Under the pieces are notes generated by a model that was not told the DNA's origin, made no database searches, and saw nothing but the letters and a program-made list of their open reading frames with translations. The position numbers and the translations under genes are program-made. Below, one piece after another: positions 53,844-62,242 of a stretch of DNA of 64,000 nt (its first letter is position 1; the number at the start of each line of letters is the position of its first letter). Source of the DNA: Azospirillaceae bacterium (GTDB lineage Bacteria; Pseudomonadota; Alphaproteobacteria; Azospirillales; Azospirillaceae); NCBI GenBank assembly GCA_035645145.1, contig DASQNC010000044.1, forward strand, positions 1-64,000, written 5' to 3'.

Positions 53844-54110
53844 GCCGCCACCCCGACTCGGGCCGGGTTGAACGATGCGCGCGGCAGCCGCCGCCGAACG
53901 GACGCCCAAAACACCGGAACCGCGTTTTTCGCCTTTTGCGGCATATCCACCCACCCGAAATACGCGCAAAACGCGCAAGGCGGAGCCCCCTCGTTCCCTT
54001 CACGAGCGGTAAACAAGGATTTGCGCCCCACCGGATAACCCCCACCAACTATGGTACGTGCCCAAATGGGCAACCGCCAGCCCTTCGTGCCCCGCCGACC
54101 GGGGCGAAAG

Positions 54111-54350
54111 TCAAGCCGTTTTACCCCTCTCGACGCTGCCCAGGATCTCCCGGCGGCGCGTCTCGAATTCCGCGTCCGAAAGCAGGCCGCGGTCCCGCAT
54201 CACCTTCAGCGCCCGCAGGGACCGTGCGGCCTCGTCGGCCGCGTCGCCCTCGTTGCCGCTTTCATGGTCGGTGGCGGCCGGCGCCACCCCTCCCGGCGTG
54301 CCCCGGGACGGCAAGGGTGATGGGCGGGACGTTGGATATCTGCCCCTCAT
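54111..54350 (-). CDS. Small SHOCT-domain-like protein
   Basis: 79 aa, GAGGTGCGCG before the ATG. The N-terminal ~40 residues are low-complexity. The last 35 (LRALKVMRDRGLLSDAEFET...EILGSV) match the SHOCT pattern, a short helical oligomerisation motif often found at protein C-termini. Small free-standing SHOCT proteins exist but have no known function. Codon use is consistent with coding, but the length warrants caution. Confidence 0.5.
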   Translation of the reverse strand: MRGRYPTSRPSPLPSRGTPGGVAPAATDHESGNEGDAADEAARSLRALKVMRDRGLLSDAEFETRRREILGSVERGKTA

Positions 54351-54535
54351 CGCGCACCTCGATCGACAGAAGGCCGTGCCTGCACACCACGGCCCGGCGG
54401 TGATGAAGCGCAGACGCGCGCGGAACGCAAGCGCTCAAGCACGGCGTCGGTTCCGGCGGCGATCCGCCGCGCGCTCCGATTCGAATGTTCCACGCAACAT
54501 CCGAGGTGGGCCTTTCGTTGTTCTCGCAAATCCCG

Positions 54536-54564
54536 CTGACAGTCCAGCCGGCGGAAAGTATTCT
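54536..54564 (+). promoter_or_regulatory. Sigma-70-type promoter upstream of phoH leader
   Basis: -35 box CTGACA (54536-54541) and -10 box TATTCT (54559-54564) are separated by exactly 17 bases. The expected start is near 54571, about 185 bases before the phoH start codon. Confidence 0.6.
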
Positions 54565-54570
54565 GGGAGT

Positions 54571-54709
54571 GTTGGACGCTTGTCTCTCGGCTTGGAGTTG
54601 AAGTGGTCCGCGTACCCATCGACATCCCACTCCCGCCGAAACGCCGCATGGACGGCCGGGCATCCGCATCGCCGCAGTTTTCCACGCCTCCCGTTTGGGA
54701 GGCGTTTTT
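54571..54709 (+). ncRNA. Untranslated transcript ending in a strong terminator, phoH leader or sRNA
   Basis: About 139 nt from the predicted start to the T run. It ends in a perfect 9-bp stem (acgcctccc / gggaggcgt, loop gttt, 54684-54705) followed by TTTTTGTTT. phoH starts 46 bases after it. No convincing reading frame fits inside, since the open frames run through the terminator. It could be an independent small RNA or a phoH attenuator in which the terminator decides read-through. No known family is recognised. Confidence 0.6.
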
Positions 54710-54754
54710 GTTTGCGCGGCGACCTTCTTCCCACAGCCTCAAGGAGAACTCCTG

Positions 54755-55519
54755 ATGGCAAAGCGCTCGTCCAAGAACTCCGCCGCCCAGAGCCCCGCCG
54801 CCCTGGCCGCCGCCGCCGAGCGGCGCGAGGCCAAGGTGCAGGCGCTGTTTCCGGAGCGCGGATGGGACCCTCTGGGCGACGAACGGCGCGATCAAAGCTA
54901 TCTGCGCCGGATCAAGCCGCAGAACGAAGGACAGCGGGCGCTGTGGGAGGCCATTCATAGCCACAACCTGACGGTGGCGGTCGGGCCCGCCGGCACCGGC
55001 AAGACCTATCTCGCCATCTCCGCCGCGGTCGAAGCGCTGGAGGCCGGACGGATCGACCGTATCATCCTGTCCCGGCCGGCGATCGAGGCCGGCGAAAGCC
55101 TCGGCTACCTGCCGGGCGATCTGCAGGAGAAAATGGCCCCCTATCTGCGGCCCCTGTACGACGCATTGAGCGACCGGCTGGGCGGCAAACGGCTGAAGCA
55201 ACTCCTCAACGAGGGCGCGGTCGAGATCGCGCCCATCGGCTTCATGCGCGGCCGTACGCTGAACAACGCCTTCGTGGTGATCGACGAGGCGCAGAACTGC
55301 ACCTATTCCCAGATCAAGATGCTGCTGACCCGCCTGGGCTGGCATTCCACCATGGTGCTGACCGGCGACCCGGACCAGAGCGACCTGCTCGACGGCCTGT
55401 CGGGGTTGGCCGAAATCGCCCGGCGCCTGGAAGCCGTGGACGACATCGCCGTCGTCCGCCTGTCGGAATGCGACATCGTCCGCCACCCGCTGGTGGCCAG
55501 CATGCTGTCGGTCCTGTAG
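54755..55519 (+). CDS. PhoH-family ATPase
   Basis: 254 aa, start ATG 54755 with AAGGAG upstream. The PhoH motifs are present: Walker A AVGPAGTGKTYLAISAAVEAL, RPAIEAGESLGYLPGDLQEK, Walker B FVVIDEAQNCTYSQIKMLLTRLG, and LTGDPDQSDL. PhoH ATPases are RNA-helicase-like and are regulated by phosphate limitation in some species. Unlike PhoH/YbeZ fused to YbeY neighbours, this one is not next to ybeY. It is preceded by a promoter, a 139-nt leader and a terminator, suggesting regulated expression. Confidence 0.92.
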   Translation: MAKRSSKNSAAQSPAALAAAAERREAKVQALFPERGWDPLGDERRDQSYLRRIKPQNEGQRALWEAIHSHNLTVAVGPAGTGKTYLAISAAVEALEAGRIDRIILSRPAIEAGESLGYLPGDLQEKMAPYLRPLYDALSDRLGGKRLKQLLNEGAVEIAPIGFMRGRTLNNAFVVIDEAQNCTYSQIKMLLTRLGWHSTMVLTGDPDQSDLLDGLSGLAEIARRLEAVDDIAVVRLSECDIVRHPLVASMLSVL

Positions 55520-55672
55520 GTCGGCGCTCCCCCCCTCCGGCGGCCAGGGCTGGACGCGGAATGTCCGGCCCTGCACGCCAGGGATGCGGCGAAAGGTGCC
55601 TTTTTCCCGCCGCACCCGCCCCCCAGCTTAAATCCACGTACAAGGCCAAGGGCCGGTTCGGCGGGAGGGGTC

Positions 55673-56299
55673 ATGAAACGGCGTTTGCTCCAGGTGGCGT
55701 TCGGATCGCTGCTCGGCCTAGCCATCGCCTTCGGCGTGTCGTGGTGGATGTGGGGCGGACGCGGCATCCCGAGTGCCGGACAGGCCTCCCGTCCGGCGAC
55801 GGTCGGCACGGCACAGGTCGGCGGTCCGTTCGAGCTGGTCGACCACACCGGCCGGACGGTCACCGACCGCGATTACGCGGGCCGCATCCTGCTGGTGTTC
55901 TTCGGCTACACCTTCTGCCCGGACATCTGCCCGACCGAACTCCAGACCTTTGCCGAGGTCATGGACCGCCTGGGCCCGCAGGCCGACCGCGTGCAGCCGC
56001 TGTTCGTGACCATCGACCCCGCGCGCGACACGCCCGCCCATCTGGCCCAGTACGTCGAACTGTTCCATCCCCGCATCGTCGGGTTGACCGGCACCGAGGC
56101 GCAGATCGCCAAGGTCGCCCGCGCCTACCGGGTCTACTACGCCAAGGGCAAGGGGGCGGACACCACCGACTACCTGATGGACCACTCCACGGCGGCCTAC
56201 CTGATGGGCCCCGACGGCGCGTTCGTCACCGTGTTCCGCAACGGCACGACCGCGGACGCCATGCTGGCCGAAGTGCGCAAGCTGATCCCGGCGTCCTGA
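55673..56299 (+). CDS. SCO1/SenC-family copper chaperone-like protein
   Basis: 208 aa. An N-terminal membrane anchor (GSLLGLAIAFGVSWWMW) is followed by a thioredoxin-like periplasmic domain. The copper/thiol site is FFGYTFCPDICPTELQ (two Cys in CxxxC), and the conserved His is in YLMDHSTAAYL. Sco proteins deliver copper to the CuA site of cytochrome oxidase subunit II or act as thiol reductants. No cytochrome oxidase genes are nearby. Single gene. Confidence 0.93.
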   Translation: MKRRLLQVAFGSLLGLAIAFGVSWWMWGGRGIPSAGQASRPATVGTAQVGGPFELVDHTGRTVTDRDYAGRILLVFFGYTFCPDICPTELQTFAEVMDRLGPQADRVQPLFVTIDPARDTPAHLAQYVELFHPRIVGLTGTEAQIAKVARAYRVYYAKGKGADTTDYLMDHSTAAYLMGPDGAFVTVFRNGTTADAMLAEVRKLIPAS

Positions 56300-56353
56300 G
56301 GGCGTCCGCGCCGCGGCCGCCCGGACCGCGCGGACAACGACACAGGACGAACC

Positions 56354-57186
56354 ATGACCGTTCAGGCCTTCAACCCAACCGACCTGTCCCAAGGCGCCGC
56401 CAACTGGGCGGTGGCCCAGCGCATCGTGGGCGCCTTCGCCCCCCCGCGCCCAGACCATTCCCGACATGACGCTGGCGGTGGATCCCGGTCACCAGCTCAA
56501 CGGCACCGATCTGGTGCAGCGGCCGGTCCAGTCGGTCGGCCTTTTCCTTCCGACGCCCAGCCAGCGCGTCGGCCGGGTGGTGGTGAACCGACAGACGGGC
56601 GCTGCCCGCATCGTCAAGGGCATCGACGGTTCGGTTCAGCCCCCGGCGATCCGGCCGGCACGCTTCCGGTGGCCCGCGTCCACCTGCTCAGCACCACGAC
56701 CGAGGTCACCAACGACACCATAGTGGACGAGCGCGTGCTGTCCGACACCGGCGCGCATCCCCGGTTGTCGCGTTCAAGGCCATCATGACGGCTCCGCAGT
56801 CGCTCGCGCCTAATACGCAGGAGACGCTCAAGTTCAACGCGGCCGCCATCGACATCGGGAGTTCTTTCAATGCGGCAAACAACAGCTTCAAGCCGAAGCA
56901 GCCGGGCCTTTACCAGATCACGGCCTCGTTTGCGCAGCTGTTCACCGGCGAACATTCGGAAAACTTGATGGGCATTGGCATCCGGCTCAACGGCACCGTT
57001 GTTGCCGCGTGGCAGACCCACCCGCGCGGTGACAGCGGCGGCGATCAAATGAGCGCCACCGTCACCGATCTCGTGCAGATGAATGGCACGAGCGACCAAG
57101 TCACCGTCTACGGCGCCACGAACACCGGAGGCAGCGTGAGCACCTCGAGTGAGGGGACGCGGCTCACGGCGGTCCGGGCGGGTTAG
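56354..57186 (+). pseudogene. Frameshifted C1q-like domain protein gene
   Basis: One continuous protein can be read only by changing frame three times. The frame from 56354 (MTVQAFNPTDLSQG, with AGGACGAA upstream) is lost at a C7 run near 56439-56445 (one C too many). The frame then runs through VDPGHQLNGTDLVQRP, is lost at a C5 run near 56639 (one C too few), continues through VARVHLLSTTTEVTND, and is lost at a C4 run near 56759 (one C too few). The final frame, VVAFKAIMTAPQSL to 57186, is a C1q-like beta-sandwich. The last ORF alone (56785-57186, 133 aa) could be mistaken for a gene. Confidence 0.75.
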
Positions 57187-57201
57187 GCCCGGATGGTGAA
57201 G

Positions 57202-57232
57202 GGCACGGGCGGCCCCAGGCGCCGCCCGTGCC
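57202..57232. terminator. Hairpin after the C1q-like pseudogene
   Basis: A perfect 12-bp stem (ggcacgggcggc / gccgcccgtgcc) with a seven-base loop begins 15 bases after the last stop codon. There is no U tract. Confidence 0.55.
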
Positions 57233-57401
57233 ACGCGTGCATTGCCGACCTCGGCCCAATTCGGACCCGGGAAGAAAGAGGCTCAGGCCGTGCGGGTTGG
57301 CACGCCAACCGCACCTTGGCGGACGCCCTGTTGACGGGTTTCATCCGGAGTTGCTTCAATGATCCCGTCCATCCCCGGTGGGATGGCGACATATCGCTTG
57401 T

Positions 57402-57546
57402 TCTCAGGGCAGGGTGAAATTCCCGACCGGCGGTATCCCCTCGTCCGCGAGGGGGAGCCCGCGAGCGTCCCGCGACCCAAGGTTGCGGGGTTAGCAGACC
57501 CGGTGCGAGGCCGGGGCCGACGGTACAGTCCGGATGGAAGAGAATG
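57402..57546 (+). promoter_or_regulatory. FMN riboswitch (RFN element)
   Basis: The conserved RFN elements appear in order: ttctcagggcagggtgaaat, cccgaccggcggta, gagcccgcgagcg, ttagcagacccggtgcgag, ccggggccgacggtac, agtccggatg and aagagaa. FMN binding represses riboflavin genes. It lies upstream of ribB, with 137 bases between the element and the start codon, in which translation control or attenuation could act. Confidence 0.97.
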
Positions 57547-57683
57547 AGCCGGTCACGAGGGGCGCCCGCGTTCATGCGGCGGCCGTCGACGACCTGCGCC
57601 GGCGTCCCGGAAATCCGTCTCCGTGCCGCCGTCCAGTCTCTTTGCGCCCTGATTCAGGCTCGCCCATGACAGGAGTGAGATCC

Positions 57684-58346
57684 GTGAATCAGACCCAACA
57701 GCAAGACAACCTTCTCGCCCGCTTCGGCGCCCCGGCCGAGCGCGTCGCGCGCGCGGTGGACGCCATTCGCCAGGGCAACGGCGTCATCGTGGTCGACGAC
57801 GAGGACCGGGAGAACGAGGGCGACATCATCTATCCGGCGGAGAGCATCACCGTCGAACAGATGAACCTCCTCATCCGCACCTGCAGCGGGATCGTGTGCC
57901 TGATCCTGACCGACGAGCGCCTGCGGCGACTGGAACTGCCCCCGATGGTGGAGGCCAACAGCTCCCGCTTCGGCACCGCCTTTTCGGTGTCGATCGAGGC
58001 CCGCGAGGGTGTGACCACGGGGGTGTCGGCCGCCGACCGGGTGGCCACGATCCGCACGGCCGTCGCCGACGATTGCCGCCCGGAGGACTTGGCACGCCCG
58101 GGCCACGTCTTCCCGATCCGGGCGCATCCGGGCGGCTTGGCGGCCCGCAGGGGCCACACCGAGGCGACGGTCGAGCTGATGGAGCGGGCGGGCCGCAGAC
58201 CGGCGGGTGTTCTGTGCGAGGTCATGAACCCGGACGGCACCATGGCGCGCCTGCCGGAATTGACCGCCTTCGCCGAGACCCACGGGATGCCCATCGTCAG
58301 CATCGCCGATCTCGTGGCTTGCGGCCGTCTGCGGTCCGCGGCGTGA
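57684..58346 (+). CDS. ribB: 3,4-dihydroxy-2-butanone-4-phosphate synthase
   Basis: 220 aa. RibB converts ribulose-5-phosphate to the four-carbon precursor of riboflavin. The GTG at 57684 is chosen because AGGAG lies eight bases upstream; an ATG at 57666 is in frame but has no such site. Family motifs include [20 protein letters not shown] (acidic active-site loop), [32 protein letters not shown] and [21 protein letters not shown]. It is a single-function RibB with no GTP cyclohydrolase II fusion, controlled by the FMN riboswitch upstream, and is separate from other riboflavin genes. Confidence 0.97.
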   Translation: MNQTQQQDNLLARFGAPAERVARAVDAIRQGNGVIVVDDEDRENEGDIIYPAESITVEQMNLLIRTCSGIVCLILTDERLRRLELPPMVEANSSRFGTAFSVSIEAREGVTTGVSAADRVATIRTAVADDCRPEDLARPGHVFPIRAHPGGLAARRGHTEATVELMERAGRRPAGVLCEVMNPDGTMARLPELTAFAETHGMPIVSIADLVACGRLRSAA

Positions 58347-58353
58347 GCGGAAG

Positions 58354-58379
58354 CGGCCCCGCCCTTCCCGGCGGGGCCG
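58354..58379. terminator. Hairpin between convergent ribB and membrane protein
   Basis: A perfect 10-bp stem (cggccccgcc / ggcggggccg) with loop cttccc sits between the two gene ends. No U tract. Confidence 0.6.
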
Positions 58380-58395
58380 TCCGCGTTGGGGCGCC

Positions 58396-58911
58396 TTACC
58401 GCGCCGGGGCGGTCAGGACCTCCTGGACCTGCAGCTCGTTGCGTCCCTGCGGGCTGAGGACGTAGATCGTCTGACCGCCGCCCGCCAACTCCACCAGGAC
58501 GGCCAGACGGGAGCCGATCGCCGTCTGCTCGAGGATGCGCGAGCCCGCCGGCAGCCGGAAGCCGCCGGTCGATGCGGTCACGGTCGCGGTCTCGATCACC
58601 GGCACCGCCGCGGCGGAGGCCACGGCCCCCGTGGCCGCACCGGCCGCGGGCCGGGCCGCGGGTGCGGGTTCCGCCGCACGGTTCTTGAAGATCCCGCCCG
58701 CCTGGGAGCGGTACTCCGGGTCGGTCGCGCGGCGGTAGACCTCCACGCCGATGAAGACGAAACCGGCGATGATGGCCAACCCCATCACCACCATGGCGAC
58801 CTTCACCCAGCGCATCATGGGCGATTGGGCGAACGCTTCCGGTGACATCTCGGGCGCGAGGAGGTTCGGTCCGTCTACGCGGGTATCGGCGGTGCGGGTC
58901 TGGGCGTCCAT
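58396..58911 (-). CDS. Single-pass membrane protein of unknown function
   Basis: 171 aa, AAGGGATCG before the ATG. A polar N-terminus (~35 residues, possibly cytoplasmic) leads into one hydrophobic segment (VAMVVMGLAIIAGFVFIGV, about 37-55), then an alanine-rich low-complexity linker (about 80-110) and a C-terminal beta-rich part (LEQTAIGSRLAVLVELAGG) that should be periplasmic. I recognise no secure family. Single gene. Confidence 0.65.
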   Translation of the reverse strand: MDAQTRTADTRVDGPNLLAPEMSPEAFAQSPMMRWVKVAMVVMGLAIIAGFVFIGVEVYRRATDPEYRSQAGGIFKNRAAEPAPAARPAAGAATGAVASAAAVPVIETATVTASTGGFRLPAGSRILEQTAIGSRLAVLVELAGGGQTIYVLSPQGRNELQVQEVLTAPAR

Positions 58912-59139
58912 AGCGATCCCTTATGTCGTCGACGCATAAGGACCCCGCGCGAATGGGGGTCCACTTTGGTCGGCACCGGCCCGGGCCAAGGCCGGCACGG
59001 CCTGGGAGCGCTCCGGAGGAGGCCCGCGCCGCACGACCGAGACCGTTTGCCGCAGCGCAAAACGCACTATCCCCGCTTAGCACTGCGGCGCGGCGCGAAC
59101 GATGCCGACCCCACATTCTTGCCAGGGAATGGACACCAG

Positions 59140-59361
59140 ATGGAAGACAGCAACACTCAGGACAGCTACGAGAAGACGGTGAACATCATCGTGTTCGCCA
59201 TTCCGATTGCCGTCTTCTTCATCGTTGTCGCGCTGATCCTGGGCTCGGCCGCGGGATCGGGCATGCTGATCGTGTGGCTGCAGATCGCGGCCGGCGCGGG
59301 CGCCGCGATCGGCGGCATCCTGGGGCTCACCTTCTTCCTGAACAAGGTGAAGTTCTTCTGA
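59140..59361 (+). CDS. Small two-helix membrane protein
   Basis: 73 aa. Two hydrophobic helices are visible (IIVFAIPIAVFFIVVALILG, about residues 17-36, and IAAGAGAAIGGILGLTFFL, about 50-68) with a basic end (NKVKFF). It begins at ATG 59140 with a purine-rich upstream stretch. It lies directly ahead of the ATP synthase F0 operon but no role in the complex is implied. Function unknown. Confidence 0.55.
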   Translation: MEDSNTQDSYEKTVNIIVFAIPIAVFFIVVALILGSAAGSGMLIVWLQIAAGAGAAIGGILGLTFFLNKVKFF

Positions 59362-59552
59362 TGTGCGCAGGCCCGCGCGGCGGCGCATGCCGGGCCGCGC
59401 GGGCCGCTTCGGTGCCGGGGGCGATTCGCTAAAACCCCCTGCAATTCCAAGGACTTTCCTCACGAATTCTCGCGGCTTGACAGGGGTATGCCCCCCACTT
59501 AAGGTGCGCGCGCTTTCGCGAGGCCGCCGGCCAGCCGCGGGAGACCTGAGGC

Positions 59553-59900
59553 GTGAGCGAAGACCCGAACCGTCCACCGCCGAACGACTTCGACGCACGG
59601 CTGCGCCAGGCGCAACAGCGCCATGGCATCGACAGCCAGCGCCCGGAGGAGGACGCGACCCAGAAGAACGCGATTGGACTCGCGTTCCGCATGGGGATGG
59701 AACTGGTCTCGGCGCTCCTTGTCGGATTGGGCATCGGTTGGCTGATCGACCGGTGGCTGGACACGGCACCCTGGGCCCTCGTCGTCATGTTCTTCGTCGG
59801 CGCGGGCGCGGGCATCATGAACGTCTACCGGGCCGTTTCCGGCCTGGGCTATGCGCCGGGATACAAACGGCCGTCCAATCCGGGCGACCGTAACGAATGA
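59553..59900 (+). CDS. atpI: ATP synthase assembly protein AtpI
   Basis: 115 aa, GTG start. AtpI assists c-ring assembly and magnesium uptake in F0. A disordered charged N-terminus (~40 residues) is followed by two membrane helices (MELVSALLVGLGIGWLIDRW and WALVVMFFVGAGAGIMN), ending NVYRAVSG, typical of the AtpI/DUF4 family. It heads the F0 operon. Confidence 0.92.
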   Translation: MSEDPNRPPPNDFDARLRQAQQRHGIDSQRPEEDATQKNAIGLAFRMGMELVSALLVGLGIGWLIDRWLDTAPWALVVMFFVGAGAGIMNVYRAVSGLGYAPGYKRPSNPGDRNE

Positions 59901-59922
59901 TGGGCTAAGTCGGGGACCAACC

Positions 59923-60696
59923 GTGGCGGATCCATCTCAAGGCTTTGCGATCGACCCGTTGCACCAGTTCGAGATTCTTCCGATCCTGCCGATCACGGTG
60001 GGCGGAATGGACGTCTCGTTCACCAATGCAGCGTTTTACATGGCGGTCGCCGTTGCGCTGATCGGCTCACTGCTGATCTATGGCATGCGGGGTCGCGCCC
60101 TGGTGCCCGGACGCATGCAGTCCGTGGCGGAAATGTTCTACGAATTCGTCGCGAACATGGTGAGGGAACACGCGGGCAACGACGCCCGGCCGTATTTCCC
60201 GTTCGTGTTCTCGATCTTCATGTTCATCCTGTTCGGCAACATGATCGGGATGGTGCCCGGCGCCTTCACGTTCACCAGCCACATCATCGTGACGTTCGCG
60301 CTGGCACTGACGGTGTTCGTGTTCGTCACCGTGCTGGGCATCGTCAAGCACGGGATGCACTTCTTCGCGTTCTTCCTGCCGACCGGCGCGCCGATCGTAC
60401 TGGCGCCGCTGATCGTGCCGATCGAAATCGTTTCCTACCTGTCCCGTCCGCTCAGCCTCTCGATCCGACTGTTCGCCAACATGATGGCGGGCCATACCAT
60501 GCTGAAGGTGTTCGCATACTTCAGCATCGGCCTGGTCACCGTGATGGGCGGCGCCGGCGGCTGGGGTCTGGGCATTCTTCCGATCGCGTTGAACGTGGCC
60601 CTGATCGGCTTCGAGATCCTGGTGGCGTTCCTCCAGGCCTACGTCTTCACGATCCTGACCTGCCTCTACATCCGCGACGCGATCGAGCTGCACTGA
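59923..60696 (+). CDS. atpB: ATP synthase subunit a
   Basis: 257 aa, GTG start at 59923 with GGGGACC upstream. Subunit a carries the proton half-channels. The essential arginine is in the LSLSIRLFANMMAGH segment (R near residue 185), and the C-terminal helix with AFLQAYVFTILTCLYIRDAIELH is intact. Six membrane segments are visible. The start follows atpI by 22 bases. Confidence 0.95.
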   Translation: MADPSQGFAIDPLHQFEILPILPITVGGMDVSFTNAAFYMAVAVALIGSLLIYGMRGRALVPGRMQSVAEMFYEFVANMVREHAGNDARPYFPFVFSIFMFILFGNMIGMVPGAFTFTSHIIVTFALALTVFVFVTVLGIVKHGMHFFAFFLPTGAPIVLAPLIVPIEIVSYLSRPLSLSIRLFANMMAGHTMLKVFAYFSIGLVTVMGGAGGWGLGILPIALNVALIGFEILVAFLQAYVFTILTCLYIRDAIELH

Positions 60697-60762
60697 CGGC
60701 GGCGTCGCGGACTTTCCCTCACCCCCTCCACCAATCAGCGTCACTCGAAAGGACCTAAGACC

Positions 60763-60987
60763 ATGGAAGCTGAAGCGGCCAAGTACATCGGGGCCGGCCT
60801 GGCGGTTTTCGCCCTGTTCGGCGTCGGCCTGGGCATCGGCAACATCTTCTCGACCCTGATCAGCTCGGTGTCGCGGAACCCGGCCTCGCGCGCCGCGGTG
60901 TTCCCGATCGGCATTCTCGGCTTCGCCCTGACGGAAGCCGTGGCGCTGTTCGCGCTGCTGATCGCCTTCCTCATCCTCTTCACCTGA
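60763..60987 (+). CDS. atpE: ATP synthase subunit c
   Basis: 74 aa, two helices with a polar loop ([12 protein letters not shown]) and the proton-carrying Glu in the second helix ([16 protein letters not shown]). This is the c-ring subunit. It follows atpB by 66 bases and is separated from atpF' by a hairpin, which may let it be made in excess. Confidence 0.97.
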   Translation: MEAEAAKYIGAGLAVFALFGVGLGIGNIFSTLISSVSRNPASRAAVFPIGILGFALTEAVALFALLIAFLILFT

Positions 60988-60996
60988 TGGCCTCGC

Positions 60997-61028
60997 CGCG
61001 GCCGCGCGCGTCCGGCGCTGCGGCCGCG
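60997..61028 (+). other. Hairpin between atpE and atpF'
   Basis: Arms cgcggccgc (60997-61005) and gcggccgcg (61020-61028) pair perfectly, and inner gcgc arms extend the stem with one bulged base. It lies ten bases after the atpE stop and can protect the atpE 3' end. Confidence 0.6.
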
Positions 61029-61053
61029 TCCGGTCAACGGTAGGGGGACACGG

Positions 61054-61650
61054 ATGTCCATGCGGCTCGCAGCTCTATTCGCATCGGCGGCGGTCATCGC
61101 CCTTCCGACGGCGGCGTTCGCTGCCGAAGGGGGGGGTGGCGGCCTGCCCCAGCTCAACCCGGCCACGTTCCCGCCCCAGCTTGTCTGGCTCGCGATCATC
61201 TTCGCGACGCTTTACTGGCTGATGGCCCGCAAGGCCCTGCCGCGCGTCGGCGAGGTTCTTCAGGAACGCCAGGACCGGATCACCGACGACCTCGAGAAGG
61301 CCCAGGCGCTGCGGGACGAATCGAACGCGGTCATGCAGGCGTACGAGCGTGCGGTGGCCGAGGCGAGGACGAACGCGCAACGGGTGGTGAACGAGGCCGC
61401 GGCCGAGGTCGCCAAGCTCACGGCCGACCGTCAGGCCGCGCTCCAGGCCGATCTGGCCACCCGGACCCGGGCGGCCGAGGAGCGGATCCTGGCGGCCAAG
61501 AACCAGGCCCTGGCCAATATCCGCAATGTGGCCGCCGAGGTCGCGTCCGATATCGCCCGCCGTGTCGCAGGCGTGGAGGCGGACCCGGCCCAGGCCGAGA
61601 CCGCCGTCGCCAATGTGATCGGCGCCGGCGCAACCGGGGGGCGTGGCTGA
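61054..61650 (+). CDS. atpG: ATP synthase subunit b'
   Basis: 198 aa. This is the b' form used by organisms with a heterodimeric peripheral stalk. An N-terminal signal-like leader (ALFASAAVIALPTAAFAAEG) precedes the membrane helix (LVWLAIIFATLYWLMA) and a long charged coiled coil (about 75-190). It overlaps no other gene and is followed by atpF two bases later. Confidence 0.93.
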   Translation: MSMRLAALFASAAVIALPTAAFAAEGGGGGLPQLNPATFPPQLVWLAIIFATLYWLMARKALPRVGEVLQERQDRITDDLEKAQALRDESNAVMQAYERAVAEARTNAQRVVNEAAAEVAKLTADRQAALQADLATRTRAAEERILAAKNQALANIRNVAAEVASDIARRVAGVEADPAQAETAVANVIGAGATGGRG

Positions 61651-61651
61651 G

Positions 61652-62134
61652 ATGCTGTCCAACAGCAATTTCTGGGTTGCCATCGCGTTCGTGATCTTCA
61701 TCGTGCTGGCCTTCCGGCCGGCCGCCAAGACGATCACGACCGCGCTCGACGACCGCGCCGCGCGGATCCGGCGGGAACTCGAGGAGGCCCAACGCCTGCG
61801 CGAGGAGGCCCAGCGGACCCTGGCCGAGTACCAGCGCAAGCAGCGGGACGCGATGAAGGAAGCGGAGGCGATCGTCGCCCATGCTCGCGACGAGGCCGCC
61901 CGGCTGCGCGCCAACGCCAGTGCGGAAATCGATGCCGCGCTGAAGCGGCGCGAACAGCAGGCGATGGACAAGATCGCCCAGGCCGAGGCATCGGCCCTGG
62001 CCGAGGTCCGTGACCTGGCCGTCGATATCGCCGTCCAGGCCAGCCGCGAAATCCTCGAGGCGAACCTCAAGGGCACAGCGGCCACCCAGTTGGTTGACGA
62101 CGCCATCGCGAACCTGCCGGGCAAACTGCACTAG
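61652..62134 (+). CDS. atpF: ATP synthase subunit b
   Basis: 160 aa from ATG 61652, one base after the b' stop codon, with GGGGGG in range; a GTG at 61643 overlapping the b' gene is an alternative. A short membrane helix (FWVAIAFVIFIVLAF) is followed by a coiled coil (residues ~25-130), giving the second half of the heterodimeric stalk. Last gene of the operon, followed by a terminator. F1 genes are not in this window. Confidence 0.95.
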   Translation: MLSNSNFWVAIAFVIFIVLAFRPAAKTITTALDDRAARIRRELEEAQRLREEAQRTLAEYQRKQRDAMKEAEAIVAHARDEAARLRANASAEIDAALKRREQQAMDKIAQAEASALAEVRDLAVDIAVQASREILEANLKGTAATQLVDDAIANLPGKLH

Positions 62135-62170
62135 CCGGACGGTTCCGCATCCCGCCGCGTGAAGATCACG

Positions 62171-62203
62171 GCGCCGGTCCCCAGGGACCGGCGCCGTTTT
62201 CCA
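62171..62203 (+). terminator. Terminator of the F0 operon
   Basis: A perfect 12-bp stem (cggcgccggtcc / ggaccggcgccg) with a four-base loop is followed by TTTTCC, 36 bases beyond the atpF stop. Confidence 0.85.
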
Positions 62204-62242
62204 TTGGAGAAGCCCCATTCCCCGGCCGGAGGCCGCACACCG

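Noticed and set aside
56785-57186. An intact 133-aa protein gene
   Set aside because: It begins mid-domain, lacks a ribosome-binding site, and lines up with upstream pieces in other frames as part of one broken gene.
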